Of a DNA stretch of 64,000 bases, positions 1 to 14,200 are shown piece after piece. The stretch comes from Pelodera strongyloides (Eukaryota > Nematoda > Chromadorea > Rhabditida > Rhabditidae). The stretch covers positions 124,001 to 188,000 of the forward strand of contig JAANDG010000080.1 in the NCBI GenBank assembly GCA_036852015.1, written 5' to 3'. The first letter of the stretch is position 1. Each line of letters starts with the position of its first letter. Under the pieces are notes generated by a model that was not told the DNA's origin, did not search any database, and saw nothing but the letters and a program-made list of their open reading frames with translations. Made by a program: the position numbers and the translations under genes.

Positions 1-1105
1 CCGCAAGAACGCCGCGCAGAAGAACGGAAAGTGGATTGGAGTTATAAGACAACTACTATATTATATGACTACTCTCGGGAGAGCCTCTTTTCAAAACTCT
101 CTTTCTTTCAAAACGTTCACTTTTCAGTTTCCGGATATTCATTGAATGTACCATACGAGTTTGAATTTCGGAAATTATTTTTTTGAACGGCATAGTGCAA
201 TGAGCGTTTCTCATTTATCTTATTGCGTCATATAATGCATGGGAGTTCAGTTTCCAACAAGGTACAACATACAATTCGAAACCACACGTTATACCGCTTT
301 AAATAATCTTTTCTTTATATAATCGGCTTATCATAAGAATATGACTGTAGATACATCCAATTGCGGATATTATAACCTTAGCTTACTGTATGCTAATGAG
401 GATCTAAGTAATTACCATCTACGGACTTGCACTGATAATTATACTATCGCTGGGAAAACCAGAACATGTTTTAAAATCCATTAAGCTTGTTGCAAGCTTT
501 CACTTTTTCCACCCACTGCTCATATGGCATTGGATTGTAAAGGGTGTTGTTCCTGTTTTGTTGTATCTATACTTTGAGGACTTTGATGGCTAGTGTTTGA
601 TGACTCCATACATATGTACATTTCTGTGCGTTTATGATTTATCCCTTAGAGTAGTCACAATCACTACATTATTATATATGCCTTGTTTCAACCGTTCCTT
701 TTCTTTATATGAAGCAGACAACAGATTTTTTGCGGACGATCGATAGCATAGCTTTTTATTAGATAGCTGAGATATACATCGGTCTAGAGAAGCTAAATTT
801 TTGGGTTCTAACCCTTTTTGGTAGTACTTTGCTGAGACACTTTCTTTACCAATGAAGTAATTTGATTGTCTCATTTTACTTTGCTTATAACTACAACGTA
901 AGTTGTAAGTTTATGTTTTGGAAGCTAGGTCTTTCACAAGAAACGTTCTGTTCGAGTTTTCCATAATAATTACCTTTTTTTCTTTGTTGTCCAGGAAGAA
1001 CAACTACAAAAAGTCCTTGTGGGCCTGTCTGCTAGAGACAGGCTAGCCTCCAGCCTCTCGACTCTCGACTACGCCTCAATACACTTTACAATCGAAGGCA
1101 AGTAA
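1..1105 (+). CDS. possible 3' end of a coiled-coil gene (partial)
   Basis: I do not recognise this gene. Bases 1-30 read as ten codons rich in Arg and Glu and end at a weak GT donor at 31. A good acceptor (TTGTTGTCCAG) ends at 994, and 995-1105 read on in the same phase for 36 codons to TAA at 1103-1105. The joined peptide is charged and heptad-like, beginning PQERRAEERK then EEQLQKVLVGL, so a coiled-coil tail is plausible. Support is only the phase match, a clean acceptor and amphipathic composition. The donor is poor and the rest of the gene lies left of the window. It could be chance. Confidence 0.35.
228..303. repeat. half of a small inverted-repeat element
   Basis: The end reads AAACCACACGTTATACCGCTTTAAA, the right terminus shared by many elements in the window. 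The left arm is not recognisable. Confidence 0.4.
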
Positions 1106-2298
1106 TTACACAGACCATGTGCACTACTCATGGCTCAAGCTGTACAAAACCAACATGCTGTACTGCTGCGCTCTTTTACAACCTTACATATTACAACCTA
1201 CAGCTTTAGTTTCTAACTGGTTTCCTTAAAGCGGTATAACACGATGTTTGCGATTCGTATGTTGGACAACGGCATGCTGTTTTATTACCTGCAAATGGTT
1301 ATATAAATAAACCATGGAATATACACAACTCCACATGGGACTGCGGTTGTCAAGCACATGTTTCATAAATTTCTTGTTATCGTAAAATCTGCCTTGTTTG
1401 ACTAAAGCCATGGCTTATAAATGGAACATTTATCCAAAAGTTGTTCTTTTAAAATTTGAAATCCGTTTTCTCTACCAAAGAGATTGTCATCTTTCCGGTA
1501 AGCCTTTTGCTCAGAGCAATTCTCGATACTGCGAAACGGTTTTTCTCGTTTGTATTTTTTCAACCCGACGAGTGCTAGGCGCGTGGGGATCTGTTTAATT
1601 TATTGTTTCAGACATCTTCGTGGTATGATCGCGAGATAGTCGGGACCCAAATATCGGAAGTAAAACATACAAAGTCACTAAAGAGGTTTCAAAGTATCCC
1701 AAAAAATGTCCGTGATTCTGTCAATATTACCTATTTCGGCACGAAACCTGCATATTGTGTATGAAAAAATATTCCCGTGTAGTTCCAAAAAACGGTAAGT
1801 TTTCAGCATACTTTGAACTTTGAAATCCCACAATACTTTTGTTTGATTTATCTTATCGCTGTTTTTGCGGCAACCAGAACAAAGTAATGTTCCATCTTCC
1901 AGTCGTCATTTTTTTATAAAACGCCAAGTTTTGGGTTCCCTTTTTAATAATACCCTTTCAACCAGTCGGATATAGCACCGGTGCGGAAATGCTGACCTTG
2001 TCTCCTTGTCCTACCGCTAAGGAGCCGGCACCGGGGCTTTTCTTGAGCCAAAATGTGGGTCGACCCGGTCTGTCGCTGATATCTCACCCCGTGCAACACA
2101 CCCTAACATTCCAAACAGATTGTTAATTTATCACCCGCCTATCACTTACATGTTTCATTTGTTATATTTGGTTAACGTGGACTTACGCTAAGCTTGTGAT
2201 GTATTTACACTCTGACTATATCCCCTAAATATACACGCTGTTAATCTACATGTGCCTCTCTTTTACTTTAAGAATAAACTTTCAAGTTAGTCCCAAGG

Positions 2299-2425
2299 TT
2301 TTTCTGGTTTGCGAAACACATAATGGAGATTCCCATATATTATATGCAATTAGCATGTCATTATGTGCTATATCCGGGACATACCAGTGTAAGTTGCATA
2401 AACCACGTGCGATACCGTTTTAATG
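2299..2425. repeat. degenerate copy of the TTTAAAGCG inverted-repeat element
   Basis: Arms contain GGTTTGCGAAACACA on the left and ACCACGTGCGATACCGTTTTAAT on the right, with the family's central 'cattcccat...tgcat' motif. An open frame across it is not a gene. Confidence 0.4.
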
Positions 2426-2756
2426 CACTACCTGGATGGAGCTCCCAAAGATCATTTACCTTGAAAGACACAGTGATCTTGAAGAAGAAGGGGGTGGATG
2501 CTTACATAGATATAGATCAAGGGGTCAGTCGGACTTAGCCCGCTGGCTACCGGGCTAGCTCACCTACACCCCCGTTCGTTTATGGTCTCTCATGCGTTCA
2601 TAATTTGTGATTTTTATCTAATATCTTGGATTTTTGTTTCAAAATGTGAAGGTTCCTGGGCTTTATTTGTTGGTCTTCTCTTTTACTCTACCTACACCAC
2701 ATTTTTCATATTCAATTATTGATTCAAAAATTATCGTATTCAAATAAAATGGTAAG

Positions 2757-2940
2757 CCTTTAAAGCTGTATAACAGCCGGTTTCTGAAAAGTATGGTGGC
2801 CACTGCATTTCCGTGTAGGGTATGCACATGTCTGCGCTATAAGGCGCGATTTTTAGTCTAATTATATTAATTTGCATACAACATTTGGGAATGCAGATGC
2901 CGATAAAGCATTTCAAAAACCGATCGTTATATCGCTTTAT
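2757..2940. repeat. MITE-like inverted repeat, TTTAAAGCG family
   Basis: Left end CTTTAAAGCTGTATAACAGCC is mirrored by a right end reading ACCGATCGTTATATCGCTTTA, with GGTTTCTGAAAAG opposite CATTTCAAAAACC. About 185 bp, non-coding. Confidence 0.6.
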
Positions 2941-3567
2941 GAATTTGTATACATTTGTTCTTATTTGATTTGTAGAAGAATGTACGATACGCGTCGAGAT
3001 TACGTGCACCCTCAATGTGTTCGTTATGAATTATGAATAATGAAACGTATGATACAACTTCTCTTCTACATTAATTTTTTTCCAATACATAGGAAACAGA
3101 GTATCCACTAGGTGACGTGTTCTCTGGTCTCTGGTCCAAGTTTTCTCTCAACTGGTCATAACATGGTCACCGAATGGTCATTGTCCAGTAATTTTTTTCG
3201 GTGAAAACCGTTTGGTTACCCGTTTTCCTGTGTAGTTTGATTTGTGTTAACAATAAGATTTATCGTGAATCTCTGTTCACAAGCGTTGTTACATATGTTT
3301 ATAGAACCTGACGGACAGAGTTGTTCCTTTATCGAGTTGTTGGTCTATTCATACATGGAACTGAATATAGACATAGAACTGAACCTCATTTCGCCCCAAT
3401 CTCATAATGTTAATAATATTCTCCCCTAAATAAAAAGAAGGTTAATTGCCTAATTACGCCTGAACGTCTGATCTAACACTTAGTATGTCAACTACCAATG
3501 ACTCAACCTCGTCTTTGTTCCAACGGAACACTTCTTTCGATTTACGATTGTCCGGAATTTTCGGATT

Positions 3568-3673
3568 CCCTCTCTTTCTCCCTCTCTTCTCTCTTTATTT
3601 CTCTCTCTCTCTCTCGGTATCTCTCTTTCTCTCTTCCCCTCTCTCTCACTACCTCCCTCCCTCTCTCCCTCCC
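3568..3673. repeat. CT-rich microsatellite
   Basis: Imperfect (CT)n with TTTCTC and CCCTC interruptions, about 105 bp, in non-coding DNA. Confidence 0.9.
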
Positions 3674-5044
3674 TTGGTGACAAGTTTGTAGGGAGGGAAG
3701 GTAGCAGGGCTAGTTTCTCACCACCAACTATGGTATAACGTCTTCACCCCTAATCGAATCTTGTCCCTTTCAGGTTATAATCCAGAAAAAAAATGCGCAA
3801 CTTCACGCTTGAGCCTAGCTGCCTAGCCACAGAAATCCATTTTAATCCTAGAATTGAAAAAGTATAAATCTCATGGAACGTCTGGCAGTTGTAGACTGGC
3901 AACAGTTAGCTAACAGTGGGGGTAGATTGTGGCTAGCCGCTAGTCTACGGTCTGATAGGTTGAACCATCAGCTGCTAGTGGTGGCTGGTTGCTAGCCACT
4001 AGACGGCGCTCTGAACCATTATAAGGAACTTTATCCTTATTCAACGAATACATATATTGTGTTTCTTGTAATTTTATGTTTCTTATAATGCCCATAAAAA
4101 TGATGTGTCCCTGAGTTATCGCTCAAAATCTTTCCTTGTTTGGTTGTCGTGTCCAACAACCGCTCTTTATACGTTCTTTACTAGTACACATGTACAATTT
4201 ATAATTCTTGCATTGCTACAACGTAGTGATCTACTATTTCTATTCCATTACTTGTATCGTAGGAAATACTTGTATCATCCATCATTTCCGATTTAAAATC
4301 AGTGAATAACTTGGCCACACGGTTGACCAATGTGCCAGCGCTATAGGCAACTCGTATAAATCAATATTCACATATATGAATGACATGCAAATTCCAATCG
4401 ATATGCACAAAAAGGCACATTAGGCAAGTGTTTATCCTTAGCCTATCTGCCTCCCTCCACCGCCTACTTCGTCCATTAGCGCCGTCTTTTGTCGCGTCAT
4501 TAACCCAAATATCTGCCAGCGTTAGTTTAGGCAAATCAGGATTTGAACGTGTTTTCCGATGTTTTTTCGGAAGCGCCCAGGTTTTTGAATGAATCATGCT
4601 TGGCTAGGACACTGTAACTTTCTTTGTATAATGGGGGTTTCCTATGTATGACATAGTTTCCCTCCGTAGTATAGAAACGATTACAGTGTTTTGAAACTAC
4701 ACGGATTATTTAATGCGGAAATAAATAAAATATTCTCATGTACTTCCAAAATACGGTAGATTTTTTGAAATACATCGAAACCACATCAGTGAATAGATTG
4801 TCATGTATACAGATTTCTGATACTATAACTGTTGAAATCGAATTAGTGTTTGCCTTATGGTTATGCAACGGCTACAGCGACATGATCACGAAGCATGGTT
4901 CATATTTTTGCAGGATATTTGTCTTTGTAACAAAGTAAATATTTCTTTCAATTATACACCACAGCATTTACATGAATTTGACTTCACCTTTTTTTTACTG
5001 TCATTTTTTCGCATGTGTATTTCGCATTTACATATTTATCCTTC

Positions 5045-5207
5045 AGCAAAGCGATATGCTACGTGGTTTGTGAAAAGCATTCTGGAAATTTACATTCCCA
5101 AGTATTTTATGCTAAATTTCCGCCCGATTCACAAAATGGAAACAATTTGCATATAATGCATGAAAAGTTGTCCAACGTTTGAATACCACATGTCATCTCA
5201 CTTTAAT
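5045..5207. repeat. MITE-like inverted repeat just upstream of the LPMO/DOMON gene
   Basis: GCAAAGCGATATGCTACG with GTGGTTTGTGAAAAGCATTC on the left is answered by TTTGAATACCACATGTCATC and CACTTTAAT on the right. It ends about 50 bp before the acceptor in front of the start codon, so it lies in the likely promoter or outron. Confidence 0.5.
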
Positions 5208-5259
5208 ATGTCCGTAAATTTTAAATTATTATTGTATTATTATATTTCCAACTTCAGGC

Positions 5260-8200
5260 ATGCATCTATGGGTGCTGGGCCTTTGCGTGGGCCTTTGTGC
5301 CGCCCATGTTAGTCTACTTTATCCCCCGTCGCGGCAACCGTCCCTGGATTTCTACAGTACCCTCAACTCGAATCCACCATGCGGAGTTCCGAAGCCGCCT
5401 GGGGGAAAAGGTTGGTTCATCATTATTCGCAAGATTTACTTTGTAAAGTTGGTGGAAAATATAAATAAATTGCAACAGCGGGTCAATATATATATTTTTG
5501 TTGCTGTTGGCTAGTTTCATATCACTATTCGAGAAATACATCTTCACTTCCTTTTTTGCATGAAAACCTAACATTGGTCGTTTGATGTTAGCCTATTAAG
5601 TGATTTCTAAAGTGTACCAAAGCCTAAATCAAATTCCTTGAAACTTGGCCAACTCGTAATTTTGATGTACCGCGTCCTTGTACTCCCAGCATGGCGCAGT
5701 ATTTTGGTATTAAATGCCCCCGTTTAGTGGGTTGTTGTAAACGCGGGTGGCGCAACGGCATATAAAGGGAACACCGCCAGAGTAACGGGGGATCGGGTCC
5801 ATTGCTAAGACTGGATTTATTACCCGAATACTGTCGCAGTTTATGGTGTTTGTGCCGTTTGTGGCAATGGTAAGGTGGATTTAGCACATGAGAAGGCCGA
5901 AGTTGTTATTAAAGAGAAATAACAGTTTTTTTAAAGTATGGTTGACAACTGTATTCGTACGTATTTATTCTAAGTGAACTCGAATTGAACTCAATTTTAT
6001 ATTCTAATCATACTCACTTGCGTATTATGCATGGCAATGCAGTTACCCCAAAATACGTTTCAAAGACCAGATATTCTACTGCTTTAATACCTCAAGGACT
6101 CTATTTCATAACAAGGTGCACGCTAAAATGATACATGTTTTCGTCTTCAAAAATTGGAATGTGTATTATTTCAAAATGGAGATTTTCATTACTTCATTCT
6201 TCATTTCTGAAATTTTGCCAAATAAAACCACTCTAGCACTCGTAATTCAAAAACGTCCGCGCATTTACTTTTCCTTTCCAAAGCGCGACTCGTGCGCCGG
6301 AATTTCCTCTATTATGCCAATCATCGACTTCAATCAGCGCGCAATCACCGCGCGCCGCGCTGGAGATTTGCTAGAGCCAATTTAGCAGATCGCGCACTTT
6401 TTGTGCTGATTTCTCCCCACGCCGCGCGGTTATTCCTTTTTTATGGGTGGCGCTGTTCTTGTCCTTTTCACCATTTTTGGCCAGTAAGTAGGTCAACATT
6501 GCGATCTAACAACGATTTAAGGCCGATTACGCGCACCGACATCTTTTTAACACTAAAAGATTGATAGGGATAGAATGTTGAAAGCAAAAAATGGGATGAT
6601 ATCGATTGATTTTTATTAATTTATTTCTTTAGAAAATATTTGGAAAAATTAGACTCCTTATTGGTTTTGGTTCATCTGACCATGAGCCAGGATGTAGAGT
6701 GGCCTTATGTCGTTCATAAGAACATAAAACTCAATTGCGAAACACATCGATTGAGCCGGAAAAAGGGAGGAATCAAGCTACTTCCTTGTTTCTGGTACGA
6801 ACACATGTATTCTTAAAATAGTTCTAAAAGCACATATAAATTCTATTAATTTATGTTTTCATTTGTCTAAATCATTCTTGGGTCTAGACTTTTGAGGTTT
6901 GGCATATAATTAGCTATGGATATACACGGGACTGGGAGAGATTTTAGTTTTTTTCACTGCGTACTATGCGATTAGAAAAATATTGGCTCTCAGTTTTTTT
7001 TAATGGCAGACCACCCTCACATTCTCTTTAATCTTTAATCCAATTCCCGAAATGCAATATGTGAAAAAGTGCGATTCAAAACTGGAAATGGTACCAGTAA
7101 AAGGTGTCAGGGATTTTATGAGTTTCTAAAATCAGAGAAAACTGGTTACCGGATTTCTGTACTTTTAGGGAGCGATTTTCTTTGGCTTTTTCACGGATTT
7201 GTTTATAGGTTTACGCGTTTAGGTGTTCATGGATATTGGACACTTAGAGTCTTCGAGGGAGGCTGTAGTAGTAAGACGTTATCGAACCCAGTCACTATGT
7301 ATTTATTAAAAGATAAAAGACAACGCACAAATGTGTAAGAAATGTTGAACCCAACCCAACGTTTGGTCCCTTGTGAGTATACTGCGTTGTGAAGCGTGGT
7401 ATCTTAGGGTCACCTTTTGAGTTGTGTTAAGTGCATATACTCAATAAACCTTTATAAAACCATGAAAAGGAAATATTGTACGGTGTAATTTAGTATATAT
7501 AACATGTAAGCAACAGTAACACATGTCCAAAGGTATGAGTTTTAGAAAAGTTAGGAAAGAGCTCTCGACGAAATTTCTAAATGTTGATCTTTTCAGGAGT
7601 CCACACTTACCTGAAGGCCGGTAGCGAAGTCGATGTAGAATGGTTCACCGCTATCCCACATATGGTAAGAGATCTTGAGAGATCCTATAATATAATATTG
7701 CCAACCAAAACTACATATGTTTCACTAGTTTCATTTACCCACTAGAAGTTGTTCGTTGTACTAAACCTATGGGCTAACAATAAGCAAACAATATACTTGT
7801 TCATTCTTGGGAAAAGTCTACGGCATTATTTTTTTCATAAGTTAATCACTTGATACCGTGACTTTAAGATCTTTAGCATTTGAAAAAAAAACATTGTTCC
7901 CACACTCAATAAACTTCACCCAACTGGAAATATTCCGAGCCCTAAATACGAAACTGGGAGCATATTCCCAGTCAACCACCCGGCTATGTGATATATATCT
8001 ATATACTCGGCTGGACATACTCCGTCTATGTCTATTCCTAAACGACCTTCGTTGGCTTGATTGCGGCACTCAATCACGTATAGAGAAACCAAATGACTCA
8101 TATATACCATTCCACCGTATACCAGTGTGGGTTAATTCTAATCAGATAACGCGGTGGTAGATCGCCCGGTACCAATTGCACCACACGCCGCCCTCTCTCA

Positions 8201-11200
8201 TTAACAGTGAAGACTGACGTGCGGGGCCAAGGTGAAAGTTACACCATCGGGTGGGGAGGTTGGGAGTTATATCATAGGGTTGGGTTGGGTAGGGTAGGGT
8301 ACCTGGAGTTATAGGATAGGGAAGTAGGCACAGGGAAGGTGCCAAGGCAATTAGGGTGGGGATGATACCCGGTGCCCGGGACTTCCAGGAAGGGAGGAAT
8401 TGAAATCTTATTGATGTTTAGGGTGGAATCCGCCTTGAAGTGCTCAACAGTTTGGACCAGCCAATTGCCATATTCACCAATTTCCTGGATGCATACAATG
8501 TTAGGTGAGTAGAAGCTTCAATTTTTCAACCAGGATATTTCCCAACACCCGGGAGGCCAACCTCCGGGACCGGCCCCCCGACGTATACTCGCTCGAGAGG
8601 AAAGCACTGTGAAGTGTGAAGCCTGCAAGAAGGTGAACACCCTAGCAAGGGCTTTATTTCCCTTCTAAAAGAAATTTAAAATTTTCAGCGATTCGCGTAA
8701 AAAGATCGCTCTTCCGGCCAACTTTGAGTGCGATAACTGTGCGCTGAGGTTAACTCATCAAGCAACGGAATATGGGTCTGATTATCAATTTTACACATGT
8801 GCCGATGTCAATATTTTAAATGGTGAGCTCATTACATGTTTATAATCGTTTTCCTTATTATAGTAACTATTGACATATTGTTCTCATACGTATTCTAGTC
8901 CGAGACTTGGAGAAGTTTTAGGAATTTAAGACTGTTCAGTGAAAAGTTCTTCATCCGCATTTTTGCACTTTTTTTGTTTTGCTGAACCTGGCCGCCTTCC
9001 TACATTTGCATATTCACTGGAAGTGAATTCAATGCATATTGAGAGGACGGAGAGGTATTAGTCTAGGGTCCGAGGAAGCAAGAGACGTCAGCAAGAGACA
9101 TTTACTAATTTTGATTAAAACTTCTCTTTCAGAAATTCCCGATGGTGACTCATGCTTGGGCCGCGGTGAGCGCATCGACGGCGAATGTCTATGCGATAAC
9201 GGTCATTATGGATCAGAATGTCAATACACAACTGAGTGCGCTACCGCTTCTAAATGCGGAAGCGGAAAGTGCGTTGAGTCCGCACAGTCTCAGCAGTGCT
9301 ACTGTGAACCCGGACACTTTGGCGCACATTGTGAAAGAGGTGAGAATAAGAAAATTTTGTCCAACTAAGAAATTGAACTATATGGTAATGGTTTGCTGGC
9401 CCGTTGAAAAAAATAACTTACTTGCAATTACGCAAACCTCTCTGTTTAGAGTTCTTGCTTTCTTGGGGAATGGCTCTGTAATTTTTGTTAAACAATATTT
9501 ATTGTTCACTACATTGTTCGATAATTTATTGATGACGACTTTAGAATCCACCCAACTACCGGCCACTTCCGATGCTTTTGACCCAACGTTGTACAGCGTG
9601 CGTGAAGCCGAGGGAAACAAAATTTATTGGAGAATAATCAAGGTATACATTCAAGTTGTTACTTCATAAAGTACAAAATGTGGCCTCGCTAAATATTCTG
9701 AAAAAATATGTTTTTGCAACCCTTGTTGTGTGTTAGAAGACGATTCTAAAATTCCTTGAATATGAAATACCATAGATGCCCAAAATAGCAGCCTCATCAG
9801 ATGACTGTACGTAAGCCTAACCTTAAGCGCATCGAAAAGTTATACCTAAGATAAACCGTATTGTAAGCACTCTAGCCCTAAGCAAACCCCTAAAAATAAG
9901 TTAAAGCCTTACCTTAAATTTCAAATTTCAGGATGAGATCGAGTTCGTGCTCAAATTCCCTGGTCACTCGTGGGCCGGTGTTGGCTGGAAACCGAAGGGA
10001 TACGTATGCCCTACTCCTGTACCGCAGCCACCTATCTACGAGCATAAGAAGGTACAGTTGCAAGCGGTACGGCACAAAGGGCATAAATTTGCATACAATT
10101 CAAGGGGATCAACGACAACCACGCGTCATGCTTTTTCACTTTTTTTACTAGAATTGAAATCGCGATGTTTCACTATCTGTTCTTCACTGTGACAGTAAGC
10201 AGTCGGGTACTGCCAGAGTGAATTCAATAATTATAATTAGTAAACAATATTATATGTATGTGTGCAGGTCCACTTCAAGAAGGCAGAAGAGAAAATCGAC
10301 CTGAAGCCTGTACACGTGCAAAATACACAGGTTTGTCACCTATAGTCCATAAAATTTCATGAATATGTAACATTCTCCCTCTCTCTCTATCTCTCTATCT
10401 CTTTCCCTCCTGCATATCTCTCTCTACCGGTTCCAGTCATTCTCTTTCACTAAATTTCATGCTCTCTTGATACAATATCCGATTGGTTCACGCCTTTTCT
10501 CCAAAAAATGTTTCCATGTAGCTTCATATAATGTGATTTTCATGGATTCAAAAAATGTCTGTTTTAGGAGGAGACCACAGCATCAACAACCGAAGAGTCG
10601 CCAGAATTGAGTGAGTTTAATTGGCTGTGAACTAGAATTTTGTGAACATTGCCGATTCTGCGTGGCATAAGCACCTTCCTCCTAATTATATTAGTGAAAA
10701 CAATCAATACATTGATCCAATTTAAATCAATCCACCTCGACTTGTTTGGCTCTGAACCGTGTGTCGTGCGTGTGTGAATATATACTGTCGATACGTTTTA
10801 TGAAGCACGATTGTGTGTACCTGCATATCACTGATTCGTTTAAGTTTGCATCCAATAGAGTTTATCTTGGTGATCAGTTTTTTTGGTTCTGACCATTAGA
10901 AAAAAATTTCACGTGTGCACTCCCAATCAAGAACGTGTGTATTTAAACCACATATGCAATTTTAGAGCAAAAACAGCTCGAAATAGAATCAGAGGAATCG
11001 GAGGAGATCTTCACCACGAACACGTTCCCCGCGTCAACCAAGGGTACCAAGGGTACCACCGTCACATCGACCACGGCGACACCCACTACCACTAAGTCTG
11101 TCGAGACTACTCCAGAAGGTACCACAGGCACAAGTGTAACCGATAAGGATGAAACCACAACTCAAGAGCACGTTGATTCAGTGGAGTCCGAAACTACCAA

Positions 11201-14200
11201 GAAACCAACCACTACTCTCTTAACTTCAACGACAAATACTGAAGTGACTACTGTAGCCGGTAAGGAAACAGAAAGTACTGCGGAGTCTGATGAGTGGAGT
11301 GAGGAGGAAGAGGGGGAGCCTGAGCGGACTACGTCAACTGCAGGATCCACCACTATGTCGAGCACCGTGTCCACCACCACTTCCAAAACCGGCACCACAA
11401 CCGCTGACGAGACCATCGTCAATGAAGTGTCTGAGAAGAAGAAACTTAGAGAGCAAGAGAACACGATTGAAGTGAAAAATGGCACCACCACGGGTTAGTT
11501 GTTGTGTTACACATATTTGTTGTTTCAGCATGAAATGTTTGTAGTTTGAAGTTTGAAGTTTGAATCATGGTACAGTGCACAAAATGGATCACAAGTAGTC
11601 TTTTGCACTGGTTAAAAATTCTCTGGAATAAATATAGGTATTGCACGAAATCGACTTACGATCGCACGGTTTTGTTGTGCATTTCGCAATTCTCCTCAAA
11701 TTCTGGAAAATGTTGCTCTGTGAGATCGGACAAATACCAGTTATTTTCCTGTTGAAAAGCGGAGAAGCCTCCTTTTCCTTGTACATACTACATACAGTTA
11801 TAAGATAAAAAATATAACGCACTTGCGAAAAATTTCAACCAATGAACCACTATTATACAGGTGGTTGCGGTAAAAATGAGCAACTGTCCGATTGTCCCGA
11901 AATGTCTCGAGAATGTGAGGCGAGCTGTGATTGGACACGGTAAGTGGTTACTATACTTTTTGTCACTGTAAAAGTTAGTAGCTTGGTAAAGCTGGCCGAG
12001 ATAAACCGGCTTCCCGAGAAAATTGGCCTCCGGGAAGTCTATAGTTTAAAGGCCAGTATGTCCGGCTTCCGAAATAAACTGGACCCCGGTGCACCGTTTC
12101 TGCGGATTCGGTCGATATAACACTGTTTTTATCTTTTCGATGCTGAAAAGAAGCCTGTATTCAATATAATTAATAATGTTATTATATTCCTTAAGTTTCC
12201 CCGAGACCATCCCCAACTGTCCCCGTGCTTGTGGGGAATCGCGTTGCGTGTGCAAGGAAGGATTTGTGAGACAGTCTAATGATGACAACAACTGCGTTCC
12301 ATTTGACTTCTGCTCGGCTGAGGTAGGAATTATTAATATATTCCTATTACTCTTTATGTTGAAAAACATTTTGTTTGGGTTTTTGGCCATGCTTGATTTA
12401 GTGGTTGCACTATATTTCCTGAAAACCTAGTAGAAACACGTTTTTTGGGTGCCCGTATACTTGTGCAGTGCACTATATATTATATATTATCGCTTCCAAT
12501 TCGAAAGCATTTGTGTTGCTCTGTGGACTTTTGCGTACTAACACGACGACAGATTCCATACAATGTGCGAATTATATAAATAGACTATTGATGATAGGTA
12601 AACAAAAACGATCTCGTATGTATATCTCAAAAGTCTACCCTAACCCTACCATATATTTGAGATTCTTGAGAAAATGTACCGTATACCATTTTGTGGGGTT
12701 GTGTGAATGATGCTAGATAAAAAAATTTGTTTTCTTCCAGGAGGAGCCCGTTTGCCCAAGTAACTCAACGTGGGCCAAATGCGGAATCGCTTGCGAACCA
12801 AGTTGCGCAAATATGTACGACACTTCGCCATGCCCGGCTTCTTGCGAGGTAAGTATACAACATTTTCTGCTCTTTGAAGCATTCTACTACCTAATAATAA
12901 TTATAATAATTTATTATATCACAAAGATGCGCACAAAAACATATATCATTAAAATATCAAATACAACTAATTGTAAGACAGCGAAACGGTAATAAAGGAC
13001 ATGTTGTATGGTATTAGGATGAAAACAGTAGGAGAGATGTGGTATGTGGCGACGGCAAACTTTTACAGATAGATTGCCTTTAGTGTTGATGATACAGTAC
13101 GTGACTAGCAGCTGAAACCACTGTGATTCAATCCAATACGAAACAATTCGTCACCACTTTCATGCAATTGTACGATAATTGATTCAAATTTTTAGAAACC
13201 TGCCTGCACCTGTGCCGATAACTACGTTCGATTTGAGGGTCGCTGTATCTATTGGGGAGACTGTCCAAGTAAACATTTTATGAAATTTTTTTCATTTTTG
13301 CAAACTGTAGGGAAAATTCTCTCTGACGAAAAGCTTAGTCCTCCATGTGTTAGTAATAAATAGCGAGGGGAAGCAGAAATCAAATAAACTCCAGGCTATC
13401 CTGCAGTCTTTGCATAGAAAATTCGGGAGACTTCATTTAGTGAGCCTAGCCTTTACGTCACCGTGTAACTCACCAATAGCTACCTTCATTGTTTAGACCT
13501 CGACGACGCTATTGAGCACATGGATGAGGACAGCAGTGAGGTGACATCGGCGGCTGTCAGCGCTGAAGTGAGCGTTGTCTCCACGGCTAGCTCAACAACT
13601 GCTACCAAGAAAAAGGTGTTAACACTATTAATTTAGTTTTAGTTTCAGATGCTTCAGTGAAATCTTAACCTAATTGCGTTTTGAAAAACAAATGCCTGAA
13701 AAAAATGTCCACTGCTGGAAAGCTAGAGATCATTGGCCAAAAACAAAAATAAAAACAGATAGAACGAGTAAGTTCGCTTCTAAACTCTACGTCTAGTCTT
13801 CTTCCAATTACAGTCAGAACCATAAGCTTTGGTTACATTATGAATCAGTTAACTGTAAGAATGAAGATAACTTCGTGGCAAGACGCGCTAATTTCTAGGA
13901 TCTCAAACCCGCGCAAACAGTGTGTCCAGTCAACGAAACGATGACCGAATGCGGAACAGCATGTGAAGCCGATTGTGTGACAATCTTTACGAGGTACGGT
14001 ATTGCTTTCGAGTTTTTTATTAGCTCACTGAGAAACCATTTGGTGGCAGGTGACCAAGCATTTTGCTACACTATTTAAGACTATCTGGTGCCCAAAATGG
14101 TGCCGTGGACAGAAAAGCTTTCCTCCATTTCTTGATGACCACGTGGTCACGAAGTGGTCATCAATTGGCTTCGCCCATGAAAACAACGGGGAACCATCGA

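Larger units (their letters stand above)
1106..5257. other. intergenic or intronic stretch without recognised genes
   Basis: I see no convincing coding exon here. It holds a half-element near 1227, repeat copies at 2299-2425, 2757-2940 and 5045-5207, and a CT-rich microsatellite at 3568-3673. A TAG/CTAG-rich low-complexity patch lies at about 3880-4020. Open frames over the CT tract on both strands are repeat artefacts. The right end is the acceptor that precedes the large LPMO/DOMON gene. Confidence 0.6.
5260..8822 (+). other. exons 1-4: signal peptide and LPMO-like copper domain
   Basis: Exons 5260-5410, 7597-7664, 8422-8504 and 8689-8822. The signal peptide ends LCAA and the predicted mature chain starts with His16 in HVSLLYPPSRQ. 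A His followed by a PPSR motif is typical of lytic polysaccharide mono-oxygenases (LPMO; AA15 and the PF03067 group), whose N-terminal His chelates copper. A second His, His72 in TAIPHMGG, is a candidate for the other brace ligand. The domain ends FYTCADVNI, matching the NCADV/CADV strand that closes PF03067 domains. This assignment rests on motifs only. Substrate (chitin, cellulose or none) cannot be judged. Confidence 0.65.

Noticed and set aside
3485..3691. Open frames on both strands over a Ser/Leu or Arg/Glu-rich peptide
   Set aside because: They are translations of a CT microsatellite, with no splice sites or homology.
5624..5887. 87-codon minus-strand frame
   Set aside because: No recognisable domain. 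It lies in intron 1 over a tRNA-like remnant.
8240..8350. GGGTTGGGTAGGGTAGG tract considered as telomeric repeat
   Set aside because: It does not match the nematode TTAGGC unit and is irregular.
9142..9669. 175-codon open frame
   Set aside because: It reads the EGF exon in the wrong frame, runs through intron sequence and meets exon 6 of the same gene only at its end.
11162..11491. Minus-strand Val/Ser-rich frame of 109 codons
   Set aside because: This is antisense to the Thr-rich exon 10, whose biased composition keeps the reverse frame open.
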